A DNA stretch of 23,241 nt from UMGS172 sp045649545. Its GTDB lineage: Bacteria > Bacillota > Clostridia > Oscillospirales > Acutalibacteraceae. Location: positions 1-23,241 of the forward strand of contig JAZRQE010000007.1 in NCBI GenBank assembly GCA_045649545.1, written 5' to 3'. The stretch's first letter is position 1; each line of letters starts with the position of its first letter. The notes beneath the pieces were generated by a model. That model was given only the letters and a program-made list of their open reading frames with translations, had not been told where the DNA came from and did no database searches. Positions 6,997 to 13,997 of the stretch are shown in pieces. A program made the position numbers and the translations under genes.

Positions 6997-9183
6997 TTAC
7001 AGATGTAAAACTCTTTCCTGAATTTCTTGAGTTCTGCCCTGATTCCAATACTGTGTACCGATATAACCGCAGGTACGACGGGCAACATTCATCTTGTTCT
7101 GGTCGCGGTTGCCACACTTGGGGCATTCCCAAACCAATTTGCCGTCTTCATCCTTTTTGATAAGGATTTCGCCATCATATCCGCACTCCTGACAGTAGTC
7201 GGATTTAGTATTAAGCTCGGCATACATAATGTTGTCGTAAATGTACTTCATAACCTGCAAAACAGCCTCAATATTATCCTGCATATTAGGTACTTCAACA
7301 TAACTGATAGCACCGCCGGGTGACAAAGCCTGGAACTTGCTTTCGAGCGACAATTTCGCGAAAGCATCAATATCCTCGGTTACGTGAACGTGATAAGAGT
7401 TGGTAATATAGTTCTTATCGGTTACACCCTCGATAATGCCGAAACGCTTCTGCAAGCATTTTGCAAACTTATATGTGGTAGACTCAAGCGGAGTACCGTA
7501 AAGAGAATAGTGAATATTCTCGGCAGTACGCCATTTAAGGCAAGCATCGTTAAGCTTTTCAAGTACCTTGATACCGAAAGCCTCACCTTCAGCCTCTGTA
7601 AGTTTCTTACCGGTCACACGGTATACACACTCCCAAAGACCGGCGAAACCTAACGAAATGGTAGAATAACCGCCGTGTAAGAGTTTATCAATCGGCTCAC
7701 CCTTCTCAAGTCTTGCCAAAGCACCGTACTGCCACAAAATAGGTGCGGCATCCGACAAAGTGCCCTCTAAACGCTCGTGACGGCACTGTAAAGCCTTATG
7801 ACAAAGCTCCAAACGCTCTTCCAAAACTTCCCAGAACTTATCAATATCTCTGCCCTCAACACAAGCCGAGCAAGCAACGTCAACAAGGTTAATGGTAACA
7901 ACACCCTGATTGAAACGACCATAGTATTTAGGTTTACCGTTTTCGTCAACCCACGGAGTTAAGAAACTGCGGCAACCCATACAGGTATAGCAATTACCGT
8001 TACCGTTTTGGTCAATTTTAAGCTTTAACATAATTTTCTCGGAAATATAATCCGGAACCATACGTTTAGCGGTACATCTTGCAGCAAGCTCAGTCAAGTA
8101 CCAATAAGGTGCATCCTCGGTGATGTTATCGTCTTCCAAAACATAAATAAGCTTCGGGAAAGCCGGTGTTACATAAACGCCTGCCTCATTCTTAACGCCC
8201 TTAATACGCTGATTGAGCATTTCCTCAATAATCATTGCAAGGTCGTGTTTTTCCTGCTTGGAATGAGCCTCACCCAAATACATAAATACGGTAATAAACG
8301 GAGCCTGTCCGTTAGTGGTAAGCAAGGTTACAACCTGATACTGCAAGGTCTGAACACCGCGGCTGATTTCAGAACGCAAACGCTTTTCAACAATAGCGTT
8401 AATTTTATCCTCGGGCATATTAACTTCAGCCGACTCAAGCTCTGCTATAACCTCGCGACGGATTTTCTGACGGCTGACATCAACAAACGGTGCCAAATGA
8501 GTAAGACTGATACTCTGACCGCCGTACTGGTTAGATGCAACTTGAGCAATAATTTGAGTTGAGATATTACATGCAGTTGAGAAGCTGTGCGGTTTTTCAA
8601 TCATAGTACCGCTGATAACTGTGGCATTTTGGAGCATATCCTCCAGGTTGACAAGGTCACAGTTGTGCATATGCTGTGCATAATAGTCACTATCGTGGAA
8701 GTGAATAATACCGTCACGGTGAGCCTTAACAATCTCCTCAGGGAGAAGAATACGCTCGGTAATGTCACGGCTGACCTCACCTGCCATATAGTCACGCTGA
8801 ACGCTGTTAACGGTAGGATTCTTATTAGAGTTTTCCTGCTTTGCTTCTTCGTTGTTGCATTCAATCAACGACAAAATCTTGTCATCGGTAGTGTTAGAAG
8901 CACGCACCATATTACGGGTATAGCGGTAGCGAATGTAACGTTTTGCAGTTTCATAAGCACCGTGTTTCATAAGCTGGACTTCAACCAACTCCTGAATTTC
9001 TTCAACCGACAATGCACGGCCGATATTTGCACAGTAATTCTCAATAATTGCGGCAATGGCATGAATCTGCTCAGGGATAAGCTCAGGCTTGCCCTCTGTA
9101 GCCATATTAGCCTTGGCAATAGCGTTTTCAATTTTAATTGGCTCAAATATTGCTTCGGAGCCATTTCGCTTGATAATCTTCAT
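6997..9183 (-). CDS. nrdD: Anaerobic (class III) ribonucleoside-triphosphate reductase NrdD
   Basis: This 728-aa glycyl-radical enzyme reduces ribonucleoside triphosphates to deoxyribonucleotides under anoxic conditions. Residues 1-95 are an ATP-cone (MKIIKRNGSEAIFEPIKIENAI...), the allosteric dATP/ATP sensor. The catalytic barrel contains the conserved HMHNCDLVNLEDML. Near the C terminus is the zinc site CQEC (664-667) and CPKC (687-690). The glycyl-radical motif RRTCGYIG follows, with Gly706 as the predicted radical site. The length is normal. GAGGAC precedes the ATG. The gene ends in its own terminator, and no nrdG activase gene lies next to it, although nrdD needs a radical-SAM activase that is often adjacent. 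NrdR-box-like sites and a strong promoter lie upstream. Confidence 0.97.
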   Translation of the reverse strand: MKIIKRNGSEAIFEPIKIENAIAKANMATEGKPELIPEQIHAIAAIIENYCANIGRALSVEEIQELVEVQLMKHGAYETAKRYIRYRYTRNMVRASNTTDDKILSLIECNNEEAKQENSNKNPTVNSVQRDYMAGEVSRDITERILLPEEIVKAHRDGIIHFHDSDYYAQHMHNCDLVNLEDMLQNATVISGTMIEKPHSFSTACNISTQIIAQVASNQYGGQSISLTHLAPFVDVSRQKIRREVIAELESAEVNMPEDKINAIVEKRLRSEISRGVQTLQYQVVTLLTTNGQAPFITVFMYLGEAHSKQEKHDLAMIIEEMLNQRIKGVKNEAGVYVTPAFPKLIYVLEDDNITEDAPYWYLTELAARCTAKRMVPDYISEKIMLKLKIDQNGNGNCYTCMGCRSFLTPWVDENGKPKYYGRFNQGVVTINLVDVACSACVEGRDIDKFWEVLEERLELCHKALQCRHERLEGTLSDAAPILWQYGALARLEKGEPIDKLLHGGYSTISLGFAGLWECVYRVTGKKLTEAEGEAFGIKVLEKLNDACLKWRTAENIHYSLYGTPLESTTYKFAKCLQKRFGIIEGVTDKNYITNSYHVHVTEDIDAFAKLSLESKFQALSPGGAISYVEVPNMQDNIEAVLQVMKYIYDNIMYAELNTKSDYCQECGYDGEILIKKDEDGKLVWECPKCGNRDQNKMNVARRTCGYIGTQYWNQGRTQEIQERVLHL

Positions 9184-9237
9184 AATCTCGTCCTCAATTC
9201 GTCAAAATTTCAACATCTCAACTTGTCGTGCAAGAGT

Positions 9238-9266
9238 ATTGTACCAAACCATAACAATAAAGTCAA
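9238..9266 (-). promoter_or_regulatory. Sigma-A promoter of nrdD
   Basis: On the minus strand TTGACT (9261-9266) is followed by 17 bases and then TACAAT (9238-9243), with TGG in front of the -10. The predicted leader is about 45 bases. Confidence 0.75.
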
Positions 9267-9276
9267 TAGTGAATTT

Positions 9277-9292
9277 GCACATTTTGTAGATT
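9277..9292. promoter_or_regulatory. Degenerate NrdR-box-like site next to the nrdD -35
   Basis: On the minus strand AATCTACAAAATGTGC keeps the C-W-A and W-G-T-G positions of the NrdR box but misses several others. It touches the upstream side of the -35 element, and the gap to the next box is 13 bases. Confidence 0.3.
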
Positions 9293-9305
9293 ATTTTTTG
9301 TATAA

Positions 9306-9321
9306 ACACAATATCTTGTGC
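9306..9321. promoter_or_regulatory. NrdR box 1 upstream of nrdD
   Basis: ACACAATATCTTGTGC fits the palindromic NrdR consensus (acaCwAtATaTwGtgt) at 14 of 16 positions. NrdR is the ATP-cone zinc-finger repressor of ribonucleotide reductase genes; the position upstream of nrdD fits that role. Confidence 0.72.
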
Positions 9322-9403
9322 TTTAAACCGTTGCCAAATTGTGCCTTTTTGTCACAAATCGGCTGAAAATCCTTTAAAATCAAGCTTTTTTCACAAATTC
9401 CAT

Positions 9404-9419
9404 ATACTATATATTGTGT
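9404..9419. promoter_or_regulatory. NrdR box 2, distal to nrdD
   Basis: ATACTATATATTGTGT fits the NrdR consensus at 15 of 16 positions. It lies 98 bases from box 1, further than the usual tandem spacing. On the minus strand a possible distal promoter (TTGATA at 9430-9435, then 16 bases to TATATA) would have its -10 inside this box. The 314-base gap 9184-9497 otherwise holds only the nrdD promoter, the NrdR-like sites and the terminator at 9464-9488. Confidence 0.65.
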
Positions 9420-9463
9420 TATTCTAAATTATCAACCACATTATAAAAACTGTGTAAAAATAA

Positions 9464-9488
9464 AAAAGAGGGGTTATTCCCCTCTTTT
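9464..9488 (-). terminator. Intrinsic terminator of the sugar transferase operon
   Basis: AAAAGAGGGG (9464-9473) pairs with CCCCTCTTTT (9479-9488) around a 5-base loop, then T-rich sequence on the minus strand (TTTTTTATTTTTA). It lies 9 bases past the UPF0340 stop. Confidence 0.9.
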
Positions 9489-9497
9489 AAACAAAAC

Positions 9498-10046
9498 TTA
9501 CATCAAATTTTCATCATACTGTGCACGGCTTCCGCCGATAAATTTAGGACGTACTCTCGCGGCAGTAAGCAATGCACTGCCAATGGTTTTAGTTTCAAGT
9601 CTAACAGGCACAGCAACTGCCTTTAGGTGCATACCTATAAGCGTTTGACCTATGTCGAGTCCGGCATCAGCTAAAATACTCTCAACCGCCACCGGCTCTT
9701 TCATTGCCTTATACACAGCTGTTGCAAACGAGCCGCCGGCTTTAGGTTGCGGAACAACATTAACAATATCCCAACCCTTGCTTTCTGCCAATTCACGTTC
9801 AACAATAACGGCTCGGTTCAAATGCTCGCAGCACTGTGCTGCGAGGAAAATCCCTTTTTTGTCAAGCACCTTTTTAATTACGGCAACAATATCTGTTGCC
9901 ACTTCGGGTACCGACTGTGTGCCGATTTTACTGCCGATAATCTCACTTGTTGAGCAACCGACCACCAAAACCTGACCTTTTTTAAGCCCTGCAACCTCAA
10001 TTAACTCAAGAACAGCGCTTTTAGCCTCTAAAACATAACTTTCCAT
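9498..10046 (-). CDS. ywlG: UPF0340 family protein (YwlG-like, DUF436)
   Basis: This is a 182-aa soluble protein that matches the UPF0340/TIGR01440 family along its whole length. Recognisable family stretches are VVGCSTSEIIGSKIG, the CCEHLNRAVIVE region, a VVPQPKAGGSFAT segment and GMHLKAVAVPVR near the C terminus. The biochemical function of the family is not established. The ATG at 10046 is preferred over an in-frame GTG at 10055, which has no ribosome site in front; the sequence before ATG has a weak AGAAG. It follows the nucleotidyltransferase gene by 12 bases in the same operon and is the last gene before the terminator. The neighbours suggest a link to carbohydrate metabolism, but family members occur in many contexts, so this is weak evidence. 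Confidence 0.9.
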   Translation of the reverse strand: MESYVLEAKSAVLELIEVAGLKKGQVLVVGCSTSEIIGSKIGTQSVPEVATDIVAVIKKVLDKKGIFLAAQCCEHLNRAVIVERELAESKGWDIVNVVPQPKAGGSFATAVYKAMKEPVAVESILADAGLDIGQTLIGMHLKAVAVPVRLETKTIGSALLTAARVRPKFIGGSRAQYDENLM

Positions 10047-10058
10047 TGTAATCACTTC

Positions 10059-10928
10059 TTAAAATTTATATTTACCCTCGTCACACAAAGCCTTGATAGC
10101 ACCTACAACTGTGGGCATATCCTCTTTATATGTAACGCCGTACCACTTATCCTCGGCAACAAGCACCTTTGCGGTTTTCTCGCCCGATTTAAGCAGTTCG
10201 TCTACCAAGAACGGCAGGAAAAATTCCGACTTCATTTCGGTGCCGCGTTCCTTTAAGAACTTGTTAAATCCAACATCAAGATAATCGAACAAATCGGGAG
10301 TAAAGCCCCACATATTCATAGAAACAACAGTATCGGGTGAAAGTTGACCGACTGTGCCGTCCTCTTTTATAAATTTACAGTCGCTATCAATCTTTGTATG
10401 CTCGTCAACGTCCTTCAACAAGCCGTTTTCAACTGTGCAAACACCTCTGGACACATAACCGTTTTCAGTAACTGTATTTTTAAGTTTAAAACCTACCATA
10501 CAATAACCATCAGCGGTTTCCAAACCTTCAGCAACCTTTTCGTATGCCGAAGCACCGTAGAAATCGTCTGCATTGATAACGGCAAACGGAGTTTTTACAA
10601 CATCCTTACAGCAAAGCACTGCGTGACCGGTACCCCATGGCTTTTCACGACCCTCAGGTACAGTAAAGCCCTCCGGTAAAGCATCTAACTCTTGGAAAAC
10701 ATATTCAACCGGCAACTGCTTTTCGACACGTTTACCTACTGTTGCCTTAAATTCTTCTTCAATAGCGTGCTTGATAACAAACACAACTTTGGTAAAGCCT
10801 GCTCTTTTGGCATCATAAACCGAAAAATCCAAAATAGCCTCACCGTTAGGGCCGACTGCCGCAACCTGCTTTAATCCGCCGAAACGGCTGCCCATACCTG
10901 CCGCCATAACTACTAATGTTTTATCCAT
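10059..10928 (-). CDS. Sugar-1-phosphate nucleotidyltransferase (NTP_transferase family)
   Basis: This 289-aa cytoplasmic enzyme has the nucleotidyltransferase fold. It activates a sugar-1-phosphate with an NTP to give an NDP-sugar and pyrophosphate. The signature VMAAGMGSRFGGLKQ is at 7-21, PWGTGHA at 97-103 and the metal-binding INADDFYG at 118-125 (Asp121/Asp122). The ATG at 10928 follows GGGAG by 8 bases; a GTG 9 bases upstream is in frame but overlaps that site. The 'GGLKQ' version of the signature belongs to a GalU-related branch rather than RmlA or GlmU. The sugar and base specificity cannot be fixed. It sits between a polyprenyl-phosphate sugar transferase and a UPF0340 gene, so it may supply the NDP-sugar that the transferase uses. 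Confidence 0.88.
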   Translation of the reverse strand: MDKTLVVMAAGMGSRFGGLKQVAAVGPNGEAILDFSVYDAKRAGFTKVVFVIKHAIEEEFKATVGKRVEKQLPVEYVFQELDALPEGFTVPEGREKPWGTGHAVLCCKDVVKTPFAVINADDFYGASAYEKVAEGLETADGYCMVGFKLKNTVTENGYVSRGVCTVENGLLKDVDEHTKIDSDCKFIKEDGTVGQLSPDTVVSMNMWGFTPDLFDYLDVGFNKFLKERGTEMKSEFFLPFLVDELLKSGEKTAKVLVAEDKWYGVTYKEDMPTVVGAIKALCDEGKYKF

Positions 10929-10945
10929 ATAAATCACTCCCGATG

Positions 10946-12298
10946 TTATTTATTCTCAGTATTTTTAAGCCTACTGTCTGCCTCGCTAAATCCTTCGGTA
11001 CTCTCTCTTACGAAAAGGATTTTCAAAGTCATAGCACAAAGCTTAATATCCTCTAAAAACGAATAGTTTTCTATATAATGTATATCCATATTAAGTTTGT
11101 TTTGCGGGGTAGTATTATACTTACCGTAAATTTGAGCGTAGCCCGTAAGACCGGCCTTAACCTTATGTCGCATATTGAATTCAGGCAGCTTTGCGGCATA
11201 ATCATTAACCAACTCAATCATTTCAGGTCTTGGTCCTACAACCGACATATGACCGAAAAGAATATTGAATAACTGCGGCAACTCGTCAAGCCTGAAAGGG
11301 CGGATAAGCTTACCGACAAAGGTGATTCTGTCATCGTTAACCGTTGTCTTTTTAACCTCTTCATCGGTGGCGACTTTCATAGAACGGAATTTATAAATAT
11401 TAAACACCTTTTGCCCACGTGTGATTCGCGGTTGCTTAAAAATAATCGGTCCGCGGTCGCAAAGCTTGATGCCTATTGCAATCAAAAGCATTATGGGACT
11501 TGTAATAATAATGCCCAACCCTGAAACCACAATATCAAACGTGCGTTTGATAATACGCTGTTCCATTGAAAGACCGCCGTTGTGCAAAAACAAGACAGGA
11601 GTATCAAAAACCTGTACGGGATAACTGCCGTTTAAAATAGCGTCGGCACTTGACGGTAAAACATAAATACGCTTATCTTGAGCGTAGCAGTACTTTATAA
11701 TCTCATCCTTCAAACTTGAATCAAACTCACAAATCAATACGGTATCGTGACGGTCAATTTCGCTTTTTATCTCATCTAATTCGCGGTCAACCGTAATGCC
11801 TTTTGTCAACGAAAAACGTTCCTTTATAATGGAAATCTTTTTAATAATATCGTTTCGGCTGTTAGCATCAAAAATCGCCAGAACCTTACGTGCCGTATGC
11901 AAAGTAAAGTAAACGTGACTTAAAGAGTACATAAGCCCTATAAGAATAAACACCTGACAAACGGTGAGGATAATCAACGGCAAAGGATTAAGCATATTTT
12001 CAGCAATAAGACAAAGTATAACGTAAATAAAACAGTTTGAAAAGAAAACCGATAGCGACAGGCTGTAAGACAACTCGTGCACACGTTGAATACCAACCTT
12101 AAAGCCGTCATATATACTACCGAAAACAACAAATATTGCAATATACAAAGCAATAAACAAAAGGTTACCGCTTCCTCTGTAAAGAGTTTCATCATAAAAA
12201 TTTTGCCACACACCGATAAAAGCCGTTGTGACTGTTACGATTACCAACACTTTAAGAAAAAACAGCACTGTATTACGAAACTTTTTAAGTATCTCCAA
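10946..12298 (-). CDS. Polyprenyl-phosphate sugar-1-phosphate transferase (WcaJ/WbaP-like)
   Basis: This 450-aa membrane protein is built like the initiating phosphoglycosyltransferases of capsule or exopolysaccharide synthesis. There are four N-terminal hydrophobic segments (about 10-30, 45-62, 80-100, 105-124), a soluble middle domain (about 150-245), a fifth membrane helix at 254-279 and the catalytic bacterial sugar transferase domain (PF02397) to the end. Visible motifs are KFRSMK at 303-308, the catalytic RLDELPQ at 336-342 with Asp338/Glu339, GPRPE at 355-359 and AGLTGYAQI. It moves a sugar-1-phosphate from an NDP-sugar to undecaprenyl phosphate at the inner face of the membrane. TTG at 12298 is chosen because AAAGGAGG (12309-12316) is 10 bases upstream; the longer GTG-started frame encodes this site. 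No glycosyltransferase, flippase or polymerase genes are nearby. Confidence 0.92.
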   Translation of the reverse strand: MEILKKFRNTVLFFLKVLVIVTVTTAFIGVWQNFYDETLYRGSGNLLFIALYIAIFVVFGSIYDGFKVGIQRVHELSYSLSLSVFFSNCFIYVILCLIAENMLNPLPLIILTVCQVFILIGLMYSLSHVYFTLHTARKVLAIFDANSRNDIIKKISIIKERFSLTKGITVDRELDEIKSEIDRHDTVLICEFDSSLKDEIIKYCYAQDKRIYVLPSSADAILNGSYPVQVFDTPVLFLHNGGLSMEQRIIKRTFDIVVSGLGIIITSPIMLLIAIGIKLCDRGPIIFKQPRITRGQKVFNIYKFRSMKVATDEEVKKTTVNDDRITFVGKLIRPFRLDELPQLFNILFGHMSVVGPRPEMIELVNDYAAKLPEFNMRHKVKAGLTGYAQIYGKYNTTPQNKLNMDIHYIENYSFLEDIKLCAMTLKILFVRESTEGFSEADSRLKNTENK

Positions 12299-12344
12299 AG
12301 CCAGTCGTCCTCCTTTCACCGTAAAATTTTAAATTATCTTATAA

Positions 12345-12373
12345 ATTATACTGCAAAATTATAAAAAAGTCAA
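12345..12373 (-). promoter_or_regulatory. Sigma-A promoter of the sugar transferase operon
   Basis: On the minus strand TTGACT (12368-12373) is followed by exactly 17 bases and TATAAT (12345-12350), about 40 bases before the ribosome site. Confidence 0.85.
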
Positions 12374-12386
12374 TCACGGTGCTTTT

Positions 12387-12860
12387 TTAAAGCTTCATTA
12401 ATGACGTTACAATGCCTTTCGGGTTTATATCAACAATCGCGTAACCCTCTTTCCCGTCACGTGCGGCACGTAACGCACCGGGATTGACAAGATACACCCC
12501 GTCACGGTAGGTAGCATCAGCAATATGAGTATGTCCGTAAAGCACCAACTGTGCTTTACAGTTTACCGCCGTTTCGTAAAGCTTTTCAGTGCCGTACTTA
12601 ACGCCGTAACGGTGACCGTGTGTGTATATAACCCTCACCCCATCTAAAACTGCTTCACCGTAAGTGGGATACATAGAATTCCAATCACAATTGCCCGAAA
12701 TAATATAATAATTTTTATTTTTGAAAAACTCGGTCACTGCAAGAAAATCCTCTACGCCGTCACCCAAATAAAAAACGTTATTAATATCATTATGACGTGA
12801 AAGTACCGTTTCAACAGCCCTTTTTGAGCCGTGACAGTCCGACATTACGAGTATTCTCAT
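12387..12860 (-). CDS. yfcE: YfcE/MJ0936-family metallophosphodiesterase
   Basis: This is a 157-aa calcineurin-like phosphoesterase of the small YfcE family, typical in length. All metal ligands are present: Asp8 and His10 in MSDCHG, Asp34 in YLGDG, Asn57 in SGNCDW, His81 in THGH, and His110/His112 in YGHTH. Family members hydrolyse phosphodiesters in vitro with Mn2+; the natural substrate is unknown. The ATG at 12860 is chosen because it gives the conserved start MRILVMSD. AGAAGG lies 12 bases ahead, rather far. An in-frame extension to 12893 adds 11 residues (starting MCRDYRRC) without family similarity. It is divergent from the three-gene run at 12945. No terminator follows; the next promoter begins 14 bases after its stop. 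Confidence 0.9.
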   Translation of the reverse strand: MRILVMSDCHGSKRAVETVLSRHNDINNVFYLGDGVEDFLAVTEFFKNKNYYIISGNCDWNSMYPTYGEAVLDGVRVIYTHGHRYGVKYGTEKLYETAVNCKAQLVLYGHTHIADATYRDGVYLVNPGALRAARDGKEGYAIVDINPKGIVTSLMKL

Positions 12861-12877
12861 TTTTAAAAAGCACCTTC

Positions 12878-12909
12878 TGTAATCACGGCACAAACTACCG
12901 CATATTATA
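12878..12909 (+). promoter_or_regulatory. Possible promoter of the three-small-gene run, not sigma-A-like
   Basis: No good TTGACA/TATAAT pair was found ahead of 12945. TGTAAT (12878-12883), 17 bases and CATATTATA (12901-12909) bears some likeness to sporulation sigma factor (sigma-G type) sites, whose -10 is CATnnTA, but the -35 fits poorly. On the opposite strand the same bases contain TATAAT (12904-12909), a possible -10 for the phosphodiesterase gene. Confidence 0.25.
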
Positions 12910-12944
12910 TATTGTATAACTTACTATAGAAAGAAGAATTTACT

Positions 12945-13148
12945 ATGGATGAAAAACAACTGGCTCAAATGCTGCAAATCGCCTCAAAAAAACTCGGAAT
13001 GACACCCGAAGAATTAAAACAAAAGGCAATGTCAGGCGATGTTGACAGCCTGCTTTCCAAAATGGATAAATCGTCAGCCGAGAAAGTAAAGTCTATAATG
13101 AAAGACAAAAACATCACCGAAGAACTGGCGAAAAAATTCAACAAATGA
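12945..13148 (+). CDS. Small helical protein of unknown function (first of three)
   Basis: This is a 67-aa, highly charged, apparently all-helical soluble protein starting MDEKQLAQMLQIASKKLGMT and ending EELAKKFNK. It has no signal peptide, membrane segment, cysteine or recognisable catalytic motif. It shares a style with the next gene product: short amphipathic helices containing SLLSKMDKS- or SELLSDPKG-type linkers, which suggests related or interacting proteins. The ribosome site (AGAAGAA) is weak. I do not recognise a family with a known function. It precedes the second gene by 28 bases and is co-directional with it, so an operon is likely. Confidence 0.75.
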   Translation: MDEKQLAQMLQIASKKLGMTPEELKQKAMSGDVDSLLSKMDKSSAEKVKSIMKDKNITEELAKKFNK

Positions 13149-13176
13149 CAAAAATCTTATTGGGAGGAACTCAAAA

Positions 13177-13536
13177 ATGGAGGATATGGCAAGTAAAATT
13201 TCAGAACTGCTGTCCGACCCCAAAGGTATGGAAAAAATTAAGTCGTTAGCCGACTCATTATTTAAAGACAATTCAACGCCAAAAGATGAACCGCCTGAAG
13301 ACACTTCAAGCGGAGGTTTCAGTCTGCCCGACGGATTTGACATTAGCAAAATAATGGGGTTAATGTCAGTATTTAACAATAAACAGACCGACCGAAGAAG
13401 CAATCTTTTACTGGCATTAAAGCCACACTTATCAAATGAACGGCAGGAACGGGTTGACAAAGCGGTAAAATTACTAAAAATTGCCGCCTTGTTGCCCGTA
13501 CTAAAGGAGCAAGGTATACTTGACTCATTACTGTAA
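13177..13536 (+). CDS. Conserved-looking protein of unknown function (second of three)
   Basis: This is a 119-aa soluble protein with GGGAGGA 8 bases before its ATG. It has an N-terminal helical part (EDMASKISELLSDPKGMEKI), a Pro/Ser/Gly-rich linker at about 33-50 and a helical C-terminal half. That half includes RRSNLLLALKPHLSNERQ and then RVDKAVKLLKIAALLPVLKE. The LLLALKPHLS...RVDKAVKLL pattern looks like a conserved module I associate with unannotated proteins of Clostridia. This is recall rather than a search result, and no function is attached to it. There is no signal peptide or membrane helix. It lies 28 bases after the first and 23 bases before the third small gene. Confidence 0.8.
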   Translation: MEDMASKISELLSDPKGMEKIKSLADSLFKDNSTPKDEPPEDTSSGGFSLPDGFDISKIMGLMSVFNNKQTDRRSNLLLALKPHLSNERQERVDKAVKLLKIAALLPVLKEQGILDSLL

Positions 13537-13559
13537 ACTAGTAAAAGGGCGGTGGAAAA

Positions 13560-13997
13560 ATGCCTGAAAATCCAAAAGATATTCAAAAAATGCAACTGGA
13601 TGCCGAACGGCGAATAAGGGAAATGCAACGGCGGTCGGACACCTATCTGCGTGGCAACGAGAAACCTCCTGTGCCTAATTTTTCCAACACCAATCAGTAC
13701 CGTCATAATGAACAGCCTTCTAACCGAAACGGTAATAATAATTCACCAAGCATAAATCGGCAATCACATAAAAACCAACAAAATCAACCGCAAAACCAAT
13801 CTGCTCAAAACCCACCGCCTCAACACAAAAGCGGGTTTTTAAGCCGATTTAAAGGGCTCGACATATTAAAAATTTTTAATTTCCAAAACCTGCACATCGA
13901 CAACGATGTGCTAATTATAGTGGCTTTGATTTTTCTTCTTTCAACCGAAGAAACCGACGAATTATTGCTTATGGCACTTATTTATATAATGTTGTGA
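13560..13997 (+). CDS. Protein with coiled N terminus, low-complexity middle and hydrophobic tail (third of three)
   Basis: This 145-aa protein starts with an ATG preceded by GGGCGGTGG. Three parts are visible. Residues 6-28 form a charged helix (QKMQLDAERRIREMQRRSD). A long Asn/Gln/Pro/His-rich low-complexity stretch runs over about 35-95. A C-terminal part (about 96-145) ends in the alternating acidic/hydrophobic segment NDVLIIVALIFLLSTEETDE followed by LLLMALIYIML. The tail could insert in or lie on a membrane, or drive assembly. Similar hydrophobic DLL-IALIFLL tails occur, in my recollection, in clostridial proteins linked to sporulation; that link is speculative. Its TGA ends one base before the stop codon of the convergent rsmA gene, leaving no intergenic space. 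Confidence 0.78.
   Translation: MPENPKDIQKMQLDAERRIREMQRRSDTYLRGNEKPPVPNFSNTNQYRHNEQPSNRNGNNNSPSINRQSHKNQQNQPQNQSAQNPPPQHKSGFLSRFKGLDILKIFNFQNLHIDNDVLIIVALIFLLSTEETDELLLMALIYIML

Noticed and set aside
8587..9366. A 259-codon open frame on the plus strand antisense to nrdD
   Set aside because: It lies mostly opposite the well-supported nrdD gene and runs through its promoter; the peptide shows no family motifs and has an odd Asn/Cys/Val-rich composition typical of reverse-complement reading.
10059..10928. Calling the nucleotidyltransferase GalU or RmlA outright
   Set aside because: The GGLKQ signature shows the superfamily, but specificity for UDP-glucose or dTDP-glucose cannot be read from the visible residues.
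13074..13706. A 210-codon minus-strand frame across the three small plus-strand genes
   Set aside because: It spans two intergenic gaps whose ribosome sites belong to the plus strand, and its peptide is rich in Ser/Phe/Leu without motifs. The plus-strand frames have proper start signals.
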